A stretch of DNA of 33,627 bases, from the NCBI GenBank assembly GCA_030066905.1, contig JASJAR010000048.1:1-33627 (forward strand), given 5' to 3'. Shown piece after piece: positions 7,130 through 15,284 of the stretch. The translations under genes were made by a program, and so were the position numbers. The stretch is from Paracoccaceae bacterium. Its GTDB lineage: Bacteria; Pseudomonadota; Alphaproteobacteria; Rhodobacterales; Rhodobacteraceae. Position 1 is the first letter of the stretch. Each line of letters opens with the position of its first letter. The notes under the pieces were generated by a model. The model searched no databases. It was not told where the DNA came from and worked only from the letters and a program-made list of their open reading frames with translations.

Positions 7130-8400
7130 CAGAGAGCGCCCGCCCCGAGGGCCTTGCCGCCTACATCGCCGTGACGGCGGCCTATTGGGCCTTCATGCTC
7201 ACCGACGGGGCGCTCAGGATGCTGGTGCTTTTGCACTTCAACTCCCTGGGTTTCTCCCCGATCCAGCTTGCCTACCTGTTCGTGCTCTACGAGATCGCCG
7301 GTGTCGTTACCAACCTCTCCGCAGGCTGGATCGCCGCACGGTTCGGCCTGACCTCGACGCTCTATGCCGGGCTCGCGCTCCAGGTGGTTGCGCTTCTTGC
7401 CCTGGCCCAGCTCGACCCCGCCTGGTCCGTCGCCGCTTCGGTAGTGTTCGTGATGGCCGTCCAGGGATTGTCGGGGGTGGCGAAGGACCTCGCCAAGATG
7501 TCCTCGAAGTCGGCGGTGAAGCTTCTCGCTCCAGAGGAGGACGCCGGGCTCTTTCGTTGGGTCGCGCTGCTGACGGGCTCGAAGAACGCCGTCAAGGGGC
7601 TTGGGTTTCTCCTCGGCGCGGCGGCCCTTGGCCTTTTCGGTTTCGTCCCCTCGGTCCTCGGCATGGCGGCGGTGCTCGCGGTGATCCTCCTCGGCGTTCT
7701 CCTGCGGATGCCCGGCGGACTGCCGGGCGGCCGCAAGGAGGCGAAGTTCCGCGAGGTCTTCTCGAAGAACGCCCGGGTCAACTGGCTCTCGGCGGCCCGG
7801 GTGTTTCTCTTCGGTGCCCGGGATGTGTGGTTCGTCGTCGGGATACCGATCTATTTCTACGCCGTGCTCTCGGACGGCACGCCCGAGGGCAACCGGGCGG
7901 CGTTCTTCATGGTCGGCACCTTCATGGCCGTGTGGGTGATCCTCTACGGGGCGGTGCAGGCCGCCGCGCCGCGGCTTTTGCGGGCGAGGGAGAAGAGCGA
8001 ACGCCAGATCGTCGGCGAAGCGCGGTTCTGGGTCGGCACGCTCTTTTTCGTCCCCGCCTTTCTGGCCGTCGCAGCCTGGATCGCCGGGGCGCCTGCGGGA
8101 TGGCTGACCGGGCTCGTGGTTGCGGGGCTTTTGGTCTTCGGCGGGCTCTTCGCGCTCAATTCGTCGCTTCATTCCTACCTGATCCTCGCCTTCACGAGTT
8201 CCCGGCGCGTGACGATGGACGTGGGCTTTTACTACATGGCCAATGCCGCAGGCCGGCTCATCGGCACTGTGGCGTCGGGTCTGACCTATCAACTCGGCGG
8301 GCTGCCGCTCTGTCTCGGCACGGCGGCGGGGTTCATCGCCCTGTCCTGGCTGGCAATCGGCCGGCTGTCGCGCGGCGAACCGGCCTCGTCGCCGACCTGA
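7126..8400 (+). CDS. arsJ: Organoarsenical efflux MFS transporter ArsJ
   Basis: This 424-residue major-facilitator protein has about twelve membrane helices. Its start is in helix 1 (LAAYIAVTAAYWAFMLTDGALR), a pattern characteristic of ArsJ. The loop between helices 4 and 5, GVAKDLAKMSSKSAVK, is strongly family-specific, as is FNSLGFSPIQLAYLFVLYE near the N-terminus. ArsJ exports 1-arseno-3-phosphoglycerate made by the GAPDH encoded upstream, giving arsenate resistance without reduction. The ATG overlaps the preceding stop (ATGA). A strong hairpin follows 23 bp after the stop, so this is the last gene of the operon. Confidence 0.93.
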   Translation: MTESARPEGLAAYIAVTAAYWAFMLTDGALRMLVLLHFNSLGFSPIQLAYLFVLYEIAGVVTNLSAGWIAARFGLTSTLYAGLALQVVALLALAQLDPAWSVAASVVFVMAVQGLSGVAKDLAKMSSKSAVKLLAPEEDAGLFRWVALLTGSKNAVKGLGFLLGAAALGLFGFVPSVLGMAAVLAVILLGVLLRMPGGLPGGRKEAKFREVFSKNARVNWLSAARVFLFGARDVWFVVGIPIYFYAVLSDGTPEGNRAAFFMVGTFMAVWVILYGAVQAAAPRLLRAREKSERQIVGEARFWVGTLFFVPAFLAVAAWIAGAPAGWLTGLVVAGLLVFGGLFALNSSLHSYLILAFTSSRRVTMDVGFYYMANAAGRLIGTVASGLTYQLGGLPLCLGTAAGFIALSWLAIGRLSRGEPASSPT

Positions 8401-8423
8401 GGCGACCGGGCTTCGGGCTGGGA

Positions 8424-8445
8424 GGCGCCCGGAAACCCGGGCGCC
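8424..8445. terminator. Bidirectional hairpin terminator between convergent genes
   Basis: GGCGCCCGG (8424-8432) and CCGGGCGCC (8437-8445) pair perfectly around an AAAC loop. The hairpin sits between the end of arsJ (8400, plus) and the end of the decayed solute-binding gene (8459, minus), so it can serve both. There is no clear T run on either side. Confidence 0.6.
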
Positions 8446-8458
8446 GGGGGCCTATGGT

Positions 8459-9700
8459 TCAGTCGCAGACCCACTTCATGGTGTGGAAGTTGAACTCGAA
8501 GCTCTGCATCGGCACCCAGGTGAAGCCCTGGAGACAATTGTGGAAGGCCTGCTGGCTGCGCTGGGTCAGAAGGAACACGCCGACCTGGTCCTCGACGAGC
8601 TTGCGCTGGAGGTCCCGGTAGATCGCGTTCTGCTCCTCGACATCCGACGTCGCCCGGGCGGCGTCGATCATCGCGTCGACCTCCGGGTCCTGGACCCATT
8701 CCATCGAGGCCCAGGTGCCCGCCGCGCGGCTATGGTACTGGGTGAAGAAACAGGTGTCGGGCGAGGGGTAGGTCGCGCCGTAGAACACCTGGTTGATCGC
8801 GGGGGTGCTCTCGACGTCGCCGGCAAGCTCGGTCATCCGGTTCCACGGCTCGGGTTTCAGAATCGTGTTGAAACCGATGGTGTCCATGACCGACTTCATC
8901 AGAAGCCCGATCTCCTCCTCGAAGGCGAGGCCCGCGACATACATGATCTTGATATCGATGGGCCCCTGGCCGGCATAGGATGATTGCTCGACATATTCCC
9001 GGGCCCGTTCAAGGTCGAAAACCGGAACGGGAATGTCGTCGGGATAGGCATCCGCGAAGATCGGCGGCATCGGCCCCGTCAGTGGCTCCCCGGGCAGGAT
9101 GACGTCGCGGATGGTCTCGTAGTCGGTGGCATAGGCGATCGCCTTGCGGATGTTGACCTCATCGGTCGGCGGGCGGGAATTGTTGAGCTAGAAGTAGAAG
9201 TTCGTCGCCGTCGGGTATTCGACGATCCGGTAATCTTCGAGCGCACCGATGCTGTCGTAGGTTTCCTGGGCCTCGGCGTCGGAGGACATCGACAACTCCC
9301 CCGAGGCCGCAAGCGCCTTCACGGTGGCTTCCTCGTTGGTCACGACGAACCGCACCTCGTCGATGCTGTCTTCGTCCCAGCCGAGGTGGTCGCCCTCATA
9401 GGCCTTGATCGTCATGCTCGCGCCGTGCTCCCAGCTGTCGAGCATGAACGCGCCCGTACCGATGGAGTTGTTGGCGATGTAGTCCTGCGCCCAGGGATCG
9501 TCGTCGGTGGCGTTCTCGGCGGCGAGATCGGAGTTCACGATGAAGATGATCGGCGTCGTCGTCAGGAACGGCGCATAGGTCTGGAAGAGCACGAACTCGA
9601 CCGTGCCGCTGTCGATCTCGGTGACCGCGCCTTCTTCGAGCACCCCTTCGAAGAGGTAGGAGGGGCCTTCGTTGATCGCCAGAAGCCGGTTGACCGACCA
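8459..9700 (-). pseudogene. Family 5 peptide-type ABC substrate-binding protein, N-terminally truncated with an in-frame amber stop
   Basis: The reading frame from about 9700 down to 8459 encodes roughly 410 residues of an SBP_bac_5 protein. It begins in the middle of the fold (WSVNRLLAINEGPSYLFEGV), about where residue 130 of a full protein would be, so the signal peptide and first lobe are missing. A TAG at 9188-9190 interrupts the conserved FYFxLNNSRPPTDEVNIRK stretch. Intact family members usually have Gln there, and CAG to TAG is one transition. Downstream of it the frame is clean to the TGA at 8459-8461 (ending FHTMKWVCD). A possible cytoplasmic product from an internal GTG (9641-9643) would not be exported. 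Dipeptide/oligopeptide binding was the ancestral role. The gene is dead unless TAG is read through. Confidence 0.85.
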
Positions 9701-9726
9701 TGTCCGTCGTTAGAGTTTTTCGGACA
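9701..9726. repeat. Short inverted-repeat scar at a gene-fusion junction, possible insertion-sequence end
   Basis: TGTCCG (9701-9706) and CGGACA (9721-9726) form an inverted repeat around 14 bp. Just outside it GGGCTG (9731-9736) and CAGCCC (9742-9747) form a second hairpin with a 5-base loop. The pair lies exactly where the solute-binding frame ends abruptly and the regulator frame loses similarity. On the minus strand one frame through it ends QQPKVSEKL and then TAA, which could be the tail of a lost transposase. This is inference; no transposase domain is present. Confidence 0.4.
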
Positions 9727-9770
9727 CCTTGGGCTGTTGCGCAGCCCGGCCGCGCGGGTGCGTACCGCGC

Positions 9771-10443
9771 GAAGCTCGCCGCGCTCGTAATGGATGGCCA
9801 GGCGCGTGATTGCGATGACCTCGGTCTCGTTGCCGTAACGCACCCCGGACTGGGCGAGGCATCGCTCCGCGGCCGCCAGCCCCTGTGTCGCCCGATGCAG
9901 CCGGCCCTCGATCACGTCGAGATCGGCGAGGTGGATATGGATGAAGTGTTCGAGATAGACGTGTCCGGCTTCGCGGTAGCAGGAGATCGCCTGCTGGCCG
10001 GTCACCCGAGCGTCGGCGCTGCGCCCGAGACGGACATACATCGCCATCATCGCGTTGTAGTAGAGGCCGAGAAGCAAGGGGTCGGAGATCGGCAGTGTCC
10101 GTTCGAGCCGCCGCCAGCGTCTGAGCTTTCGCTCGCCAACCGGCTCGCCAAGGTGGAGGGCGAGGAGGAGTTCGAGCACGATGAACTGGTCGGTCTTGGG
10201 AAACTCCAGGTCGACCGCCGTGAGGTAGGATTTGGCTCGCGCGGCCTGGCCCCGTTTGACGAGCAACAGAACCAGCCCGCCCAATACGGCTTCGTCGCGC
10301 CGCCAGGTGTCGGCAGGCAAACGTTCCAGCAGCCTTTCGAGCGCGGGGTAGCCGTGGCGGAAGGGGAACAGAAACCCGCCGCCGCGATGGAAGTCGTCGA
10401 GCACCGCGGAGCTCGCCTCGGGGTTGGTCTCATTCACCGGCAC
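9771..10443 (-). pseudogene. MalT/LuxR-type ATP-dependent regulator fragment (TPR-like region only)
   Basis: About 225 residues of helical, TPR-like sequence resemble the middle of MalT-type LuxR regulators. Recognisable stretches are FHRGGGFLFPFRHGYPALERL, then LLLGLYYNAMMAMYVRLGRS, and YREAGHVYLEHFIHIHLADL. The P-loop ATPase domain expected upstream and the C-terminal LuxR helix-turn-helix are both absent. Similarity stops around HYERGELRA (about 9771), next to the inverted-repeat scar. A GTG at 10441-10443 opens the frame but lacks a good ribosome site, and codons above it soon meet a stop. With neither DNA-binding nor ATPase domain it cannot act as a regulator. A deletion or IS-mediated event that also beheaded the neighbouring transporter gene is the simplest reading. 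Confidence 0.65.
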
Positions 10444-10647
10444 TCTACGAGTTCACACCAGTTGCGGCGCGAAATCAAAGGGAAGCGAAAAGGCGGCGGA
10501 CGATGGGAGGGGGATAGGGGCGGCAAGCCGGAAGCGCGGCGCGCCCCGGCGCCGATCCGAGACCATGGCACGCATCGTCGATCGGGATCGCCGGTCGAGC
10601 CCGGGACGGGTGGGTTTTCATGGTGGGGCGGGCAAACGATGGTCCGC
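10444..10647. other. Non-coding interval downstream of the seven-gene operon
   Basis: No convincing gene is seen in these 204 bp. A hairpin GACGGCC / GGCCGTC with a 4-base loop (10659-10676) lies just inside the 3' end of the acyl-ligase gene and could terminate the operon, but no T run follows. Confidence 0.35.
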
Positions 10648-12078
10648 TCAAGGCCGGGGACGGCCGACTGGCCGTCGGACCCTCCCCGCGCCCCACCTCA
10701 GGCTGCGGCGCAGGGCGGCGAGATCGACCTTGCTGGCGTGCCGCCGGTCCATCGGGATCGTCGGAATATGCCTGACCTCGATACCGTCCGGCACCGGCCA
10801 ATCGCCCGATGCCTCCGCTTCAACCACGAGAACGGGCCTCGAAGACACCTCCACGAGTGCGGCGCGGCGGACGCCAGGCCAGAGCCGGGCGGGCACTTCG
10901 AGCTCGAACGGGTAAAGCCAGGCGCCACGGTGCGCGATCCGCGCATCGTGCCGCCCGAGCAGCCAGAGACGGCCCTGTCCGTCGAGCCGCGCCGAATCGC
11001 CCGTGCGGTGCCAGACGCGGCCGTTCTCGCGCACCTTGTTGGCCGCGTCGTCAGCCGGGTCGAGGTAGCCGTCGTTCACATGGGCGCCCGCGACCCAGAC
11101 TTCATCGTCCACGAGGCGCAGGTCGACCTCAGGCACCGGTCGGCCGGCGAGCAAACCGGCCCCCTCCGCCATCGCCGCCCAGTCCTCCGGCGAGATGTCT
11201 GCCGCGTCGATCTCCGCAATCGGTTCGGCTTCGGTCGAGCCGTAGACGGCGACAGCCCGGCATCGCGCGGCGAGCGCCCGCAATGTGTCGGGAAAGACCG
11301 GTCCGCCGCCTGTGAATACCTCCCGGAGGCAATCGGGCACCCCGGCTTCGGCCAGCCGCTCGCAGAGGGCCGGCGGCAGCAGGGCGCGGGTCGCGCGGGT
11401 TTCCTCGATCCGGGTGGCGAGCGCGGCGCCGGTGACTGTTGTCTGTCGCGAGAGCCTCCAATTGGGCAGGATCGAACACCGGCCCGCTGCCAGCCCCACC
11501 AGCACGAAGACCGGGAAAGCCACCAGGTCCCGCGCGTCCTTCGCCTCCAGCAAAGGGGCCACCGCCGCACGCTGGGCCATCAGAAACCCATGGGACCGGA
11601 CGATGCATTTCGGCGCTCCGGTAGACCCCGAGGTAAATGACATCAGGGCAGGATCGTCGGCGCCGAACTCGACGGCCGAAGGCTCGCCCTTGCCGCCCGG
11701 ACGAAGAGCCTTCGCGCCCCAGAGCCCCGGGAACAGACGTAGAAACCGATAGGCGCCCGTTGCCACCAGCACCTTCGGTCGGGCCGCCTGCACCGCATGC
11801 CGGACCCCCCGCAATCCGAGGGCGGGCTCGGGGAAGACTGCTACCCCGCCACGCATCCAGAGCCCCGCAAGGGCCGCATAGAGGTCCGCCCCGACCGGCA
11901 TTGCGACGAGCGCGCGGTCGCCCCTGCCAACCCCCCTGGCTTCGAGGCCGGCGGCAAAGCCCTCGGCCCGCCGCAACAGCTCCCTGAACGACACGGCCCG
12001 TCCGTCGGCCTCGACGAGGGCAGGCGCGTCGCCCCGGGCGGCGACCGCCTTGCGGAACGCCGCGACGAGGTCAGCCAA
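10648..12078 (-). CDS. AMP-dependent synthetase/ligase (ANL superfamily), last gene of the prenyl-lipid-like operon
   Basis: This 476-residue acyl-adenylating enzyme has the phosphate loop FTSGSTGAPK (residues 148-157), the aromatic/ATP motif VYGSTEAEP, and WHRTGDSARLDGQGRLWLLG as the Asp-containing A7/A8 region. The catalytic lysine of the C-terminal lid is K450 (RRHASKVDL). FPVFVLVGLAAGRCSILP and the STEAEP box are reminiscent of OleC-like and fatty-acyl-AMP-ligase-like clades rather than acetyl-CoA synthetases. It should activate a carboxylic acid as an adenylate for thioester, amide or beta-lactone formation. The only usable start is a TTG (12076-12078), because an in-frame TGA lies just upstream. 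It overlaps the GNAT gene by 8 nt. A basic tail (RVRRPVGRPRP) closes the protein. Substrate unknown. Confidence 0.85.
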   Translation of the reverse strand: MADLVAAFRKAVAARGDAPALVEADGRAVSFRELLRRAEGFAAGLEARGVGRGDRALVAMPVGADLYAALAGLWMRGGVAVFPEPALGLRGVRHAVQAARPKVLVATGAYRFLRLFPGLWGAKALRPGGKGEPSAVEFGADDPALMSFTSGSTGAPKCIVRSHGFLMAQRAAVAPLLEAKDARDLVAFPVFVLVGLAAGRCSILPNWRLSRQTTVTGAALATRIEETRATRALLPPALCERLAEAGVPDCLREVFTGGGPVFPDTLRALAARCRAVAVYGSTEAEPIAEIDAADISPEDWAAMAEGAGLLAGRPVPEVDLRLVDDEVWVAGAHVNDGYLDPADDAANKVRENGRVWHRTGDSARLDGQGRLWLLGRHDARIAHRGAWLYPFELEVPARLWPGVRRAALVEVSSRPVLVVEAEASGDWPVPDGIEVRHIPTIPMDRRHASKVDLAALRRSLRWGAGRVRRPVGRPRP

Positions 12079-12910
12079 GTCGCCGCCCCATCAGGCCGTA
12101 GCGCCGGATCACCTCTGCCGCATTCTGCCGCGACCGCGTGGCCGAGAGGTTGTCTTCGTGGATCAGCGCGTGGATCGCGTTGTGGAAGCCCAGGCGCCGG
12201 GCGGTCACGTGGAACTGGTGGGCCAGCGTGGCCCCCGCACCCTTTTGCAGGCTGGCATAGGTCTTCAGGATGACCGATGTCGGCGCGTTTCCTTCGGCAT
12301 AGTTCGGCAGGCCGAACAGGAAGCCCGCGAGCCGGTCGCCCGCGCCCCGGGCGAACAGGATCAGATCGGGTACGAGCATCGGCACGAACGGCAGGTACAT
12401 CTCCAGGAACTCCTCCGCACCGATGGGCTTGTAAAGTACGTTGCCGGCGAAGGCTTCCAGCGACAGCGCGTGAACATCGCGGAAAAACCTTTCGGGTTCG
12501 GAGCCGTCCCAGACCTCGATCCGCAAATCCGGCGATGGCGCGGGCAGGGCGCCTTGGTGGTCGGCAAGTGAGGTGCGGGCCGAGAAATAGCGCTCGACGA
12601 CAGAGAAACCCGCATCTTCGAAGGCGGCCAGGTCCTGGGGCCCCGAGCGGGGTTCCATCAAAAACGGGGGCGATCCGTCGCTGTCGAGGATGAGCCGGTA
12701 GGTGTGCCAGGTCGATCCGTCCATCGGGCCGACCACACTGTCGAACCCTTCGGCGCGCAGTGTTTCGCAGGTCGCGGCGAGGGCGGCCGCACCGGCGGAG
12801 GCATCGGTACATCTGAAGCGGCCGATGGCGGCGGTGCGCCCCTTCCATTGCGGCGCATCGCGGTAGATCGCGAAGGCAATTCCGTTCCTTTTGACCGTCT
12901 CGGGCGTCAC
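12071..12910 (-). CDS. GNAT-like acyltransferase
   Basis: This 279-residue soluble protein begins with a GTG (12908-12910) in a GTGA overlap with the preceding membrane gene, with GGGAGG seven bases before. Longer readings of the frame run back into the membrane gene and are rejected. The N-terminal part contains VVGPMDGSTWHTYRLI and PPFLMEPRSGPQDLAAFEDA, found in a subgroup of GNAT proteins of unknown substrate. The C-terminal part (about 140-279) has LILFARGAGDRLAGFLFGLPNY and ILKTYASLQKGAGATLAHQF, consistent with the GNAT acetyl-CoA-binding strand and the R/Q-x-x-G-x-G/A helix. The final HALIHEDNLSATRS is the usual GNAT end. Acyl transfer to an amine of the operon's product is a reasonable guess only. 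Confidence 0.7.
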   Translation of the reverse strand: MTPETVKRNGIAFAIYRDAPQWKGRTAAIGRFRCTDASAGAAALAATCETLRAEGFDSVVGPMDGSTWHTYRLILDSDGSPPFLMEPRSGPQDLAAFEDAGFSVVERYFSARTSLADHQGALPAPSPDLRIEVWDGSEPERFFRDVHALSLEAFAGNVLYKPIGAEEFLEMYLPFVPMLVPDLILFARGAGDRLAGFLFGLPNYAEGNAPTSVILKTYASLQKGAGATLAHQFHVTARRLGFHNAIHALIHEDNLSATRSRQNAAEVIRRYGLMGRRLG

Positions 12911-14187
12911 GTTACACCTCCCGAATGAATGACGAAGGCGGCGACCGGGACCGAAACGGCGAGGCTCGCCATTTTCAGCACCCGGAGCCGGGCAAACCGG
13001 CCGGGCCACAGGAGCGCCGCGCCGGTGGTGACGACCACGGTCAGCGCAGACAAGGCCAGAAACGTTGTGCCGGTCGCCGCCCCGCTCATCGGCACGAAAA
13101 GCCAATAGATGCCGACGAGGAGGACGCCCGAGATCAGCCCGGCGGCACGCGGCCCGAGCGCCGCCAGCCCCGCCGCCAGACCGGCACAGCTCATTCCGTA
13201 GAATGCCAGAGCATTGACCCCCACCGCGTTGCCGGCTGCCAGCCAGCCGAAGCTGATCAGCGCCAGGGCGGCGACGACGTCGAGTTCTGGGAACGGGTCC
13301 TCGCTCGGCGCCAGACGCCGGGTGGCCAGATGGGCCGCCAGAACGCAGGCCGGCAGGACCGCATTACTCCATGCGGTGACTGACAGGATGAGAAAGAAGG
13401 CGACGAGATAGACCCGCGCCACGTGCTCGGTGATGTTCAGAAAGCGTGACATCGCCGGCATCAGCATCAGCGCCCCGAGGTAGACCAGCGCCAGCGCCAG
13501 CAGTGTCGCGACCGTGCTGTCGCGATGGGTCGCGAGGATGATGAGAAGTCCCAGCGGAAGAAAGAGATTGTCGAACCCGCGCCAGCTGTCGGCTTCGAAC
13601 TGGGTGCCAAAGACTGCAACGAGAACGGCAAGGATCAGCGTCTCGGGCCCGGTCTGGGGCCGCGCGAGGATGAGCACGCTCAAAGCGATGACAAGCGTGA
13701 CCAGAAAGAAGACCGCGCTGCCTTCGAACGATTTCTGACCGTCTTCCACCGTGTAGAACCGCCGCCCATAGGCCGACCCCGCCAACGCAGCGGCGGCATC
13801 CGACAAGGTCAGGATCGCCAGGGGCAGCGTATAGAGCAGCAGGTCGCGCTCCGATAGAAGAAGGACGAGGCCGATGGAGATAGCGAGGAGGTAGTCGCCG
13901 TAACTCGTCCGCGCCACTCCGTGGAGCGCGCCGCCGAGCCCGCCGTTGGCGAGCCGCAGCGCGGTCATGACGACGAGTGCCAGCCCCAAAAGCAGATAGA
14001 TCGGCCAGTCTTCGGCAAAGAGCCAAGGCAGCGCCAGGGCATAAAGCCCGGTCCCGATATGAATGAGCTTGCGCTGCAATTCGGCCGGCCAGTCGTGCCT
14101 CTCGGCGGCCCCGCGCACGGCAGCGATCAGCCCGACCAGAACACCGACCGAAGCCACCGCAAGGGCGATCTGCACCCAGAGGTTCAC
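12907..14187 (-). CDS. Phytol/dolichol-kinase-like integral membrane protein (CTP_transf_1 superfamily)
   Basis: This 426-residue polytopic protein has roughly a dozen hydrophobic helices. The N-terminal third carries the superfamily marks: ELQRKLIHIGTGLYAL (RKxxH motif, residues about 37-52) and TLSDAAAALAGSAYGRRFY followed by QKSFEGS (the SDAxAxxxGxxxG...KSxEGS signature of phytol kinase, dolichol kinase and CDP-diglyceride synthase). The C-terminal half is an extra set of membrane helices. Such enzymes phosphorylate isoprenoid alcohols using CTP or make CDP-lipids, at the inner membrane. The start is GTG in a GTGA overlap with the DUF3419 gene, and the end overlaps the GNAT gene start. With a prenyltransferase in the same operon, an isoprenoid alcohol is a plausible substrate. 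Confidence 0.82.
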   Translation of the reverse strand: MNLWVQIALAVASVGVLVGLIAAVRGAAERHDWPAELQRKLIHIGTGLYALALPWLFAEDWPIYLLLGLALVVMTALRLANGGLGGALHGVARTSYGDYLLAISIGLVLLLSERDLLLYTLPLAILTLSDAAAALAGSAYGRRFYTVEDGQKSFEGSAVFFLVTLVIALSVLILARPQTGPETLILAVLVAVFGTQFEADSWRGFDNLFLPLGLLIILATHRDSTVATLLALALVYLGALMLMPAMSRFLNITEHVARVYLVAFFLILSVTAWSNAVLPACVLAAHLATRRLAPSEDPFPELDVVAALALISFGWLAAGNAVGVNALAFYGMSCAGLAAGLAALGPRAAGLISGVLLVGIYWLFVPMSGAATGTTFLALSALTVVVTTGAALLWPGRFARLRVLKMASLAVSVPVAAFVIHSGGVT

Positions 14188-15284
14188 CCGATGACCTCTT
14201 CAATGACGAAATCGGAGTAGAAAAACGCCTTGTCGCGCGCGTTGAGCTGGTCCTCCAATGCCGAAAGCGTCCGGACCCTCGACCGCAGATGGGCCGGCAC
14301 CCGGCGCGGCGCCATCATGTTCCAGTAGACGAGCCGTGCGCCGGCGTTCGATGCATCAAGCAGGCTTTCGTAGACCCCGGCCGCGACCTCGGGCGGCATG
14401 TATTCGAAGATGTCCGAGAGATTGTAGCCGTCGGCTTTCTCGCCGGTTTCGGCCAAGGCCTCCAGCGCGCCGAGGCGGATGTCGAGCCGGTCAAGCCGGT
14501 CGCGGATCGTCTGGAAATGCTCTTCGCGCCACGCCATCGGCAGAGCAGTGCCGTGGTCGCCCTTCATGATCCAGTGCAGAAAGGGGTTTTCGGCCGGGTC
14601 GAGATCGATGGCCGCGTGGCGGATGCGGCGGGCGACGTGCTCCGAGACGGACCCTTCGACATGATCGAAGAACGCCTTGTCGCGGCCCATCCGGCCCATG
14701 ACGAACCGCGAGAAGAAGAGCTTCAGAAGCAGGGTCCAGCGCCAGGTCTCGAAGCGCGTCTCCAGAAAGGTACGGCGCATGTCGATGGGTCTGGGCACGA
14801 AGATGGCGTCCACCGTCGCCCGGTTATGTGCGAGCGGCAGAACGACCTTTCGGAACAGCCGGAAATACCGTTCGAATTTCCCGATACCGCCGGCGCCGTG
14901 GGCCACCACATCGGCGACATGGCTCATCCAGAACGCCCGGGTCGGTTCATCGAGCGGTGCCACGGCGCGCTCGAGCAGGCTCGCCCGGTTCGGCGCCGGG
15001 CGGGCGCCCATCAGGGCGAGGAACTCTTGGTGTTCGAGCGTCCCGAACGCCCCGATGCGCAGGTGCAGGCAGGCCAGTTGGGCAGGGGAGAGGTCGACGA
15101 CGACGACCCGCGCTGGGTCGAGTGTCAACAGGCTGAGGGCATTGTCGCCCGCCGAACAGATCGAGACGAGCGTGCCGCCGGCGACCTCGCCCATCGCGGC
15201 CGTCAGGACGTCGGCGTCCTCCCACAACTGGGCATAGCGGATGATGTCGAATTGCGCTCGCCGGGCGATGTCGGCCTCGGTCAT
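14184..15284 (-). CDS. DUF3419 / BtaA-like S-adenosylmethionine-dependent 3-amino-3-carboxypropyl transferase
   Basis: This 366-residue protein of the DUF3419 family includes BtaA, which moves the 3-amino-3-carboxypropyl group of SAM onto diacylglycerol in betaine-lipid synthesis. Diagnostic parts are FDIIRYAQLWEDADVL near the N-terminus, the SAM-site-like VSICSAGDNALSLL (about 40-53) and VVVVDLSPAQLACLHLR, all typical. The C-terminal half contains YNLSDIFEYMPPE and VYWNMMAPRRVP, also family-conserved. There is no BtaB methyltransferase beside it, so a betaine headgroup is not assured. The ATG overlaps the stop of the PEP-synthase-like gene (ATGA) and the TGA overlaps the next gene's GTG. A homoserine-type headgroup on a lipid alcohol is a reasonable inference. 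Confidence 0.87.
   Translation of the reverse strand: MTEADIARRAQFDIIRYAQLWEDADVLTAAMGEVAGGTLVSICSAGDNALSLLTLDPARVVVVDLSPAQLACLHLRIGAFGTLEHQEFLALMGARPAPNRASLLERAVAPLDEPTRAFWMSHVADVVAHGAGGIGKFERYFRLFRKVVLPLAHNRATVDAIFVPRPIDMRRTFLETRFETWRWTLLLKLFFSRFVMGRMGRDKAFFDHVEGSVSEHVARRIRHAAIDLDPAENPFLHWIMKGDHGTALPMAWREEHFQTIRDRLDRLDIRLGALEALAETGEKADGYNLSDIFEYMPPEVAAGVYESLLDASNAGARLVYWNMMAPRRVPAHLRSRVRTLSALEDQLNARDKAFFYSDFVIEEVIG

Noticed and set aside
6463..8292. 609-codon minus-strand open frame over the GAPDH and ArsJ genes
   Set aside because: Shadow of the coding strand; repetitive charged composition with no family match.
8461..9070. Short independent gene for the C-terminal half of the solute-binding protein
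   Set aside because: It is the downstream remainder of the same interrupted frame, has no signal peptide, and its apparent start is an internal Met.
9700..11640. 646-codon plus-strand open frame over the MalT-like fragment and acyl-ligase gene
   Set aside because: No recognisable motif. The minus strand holds a clear AMP-ligase with all adenylation motifs.
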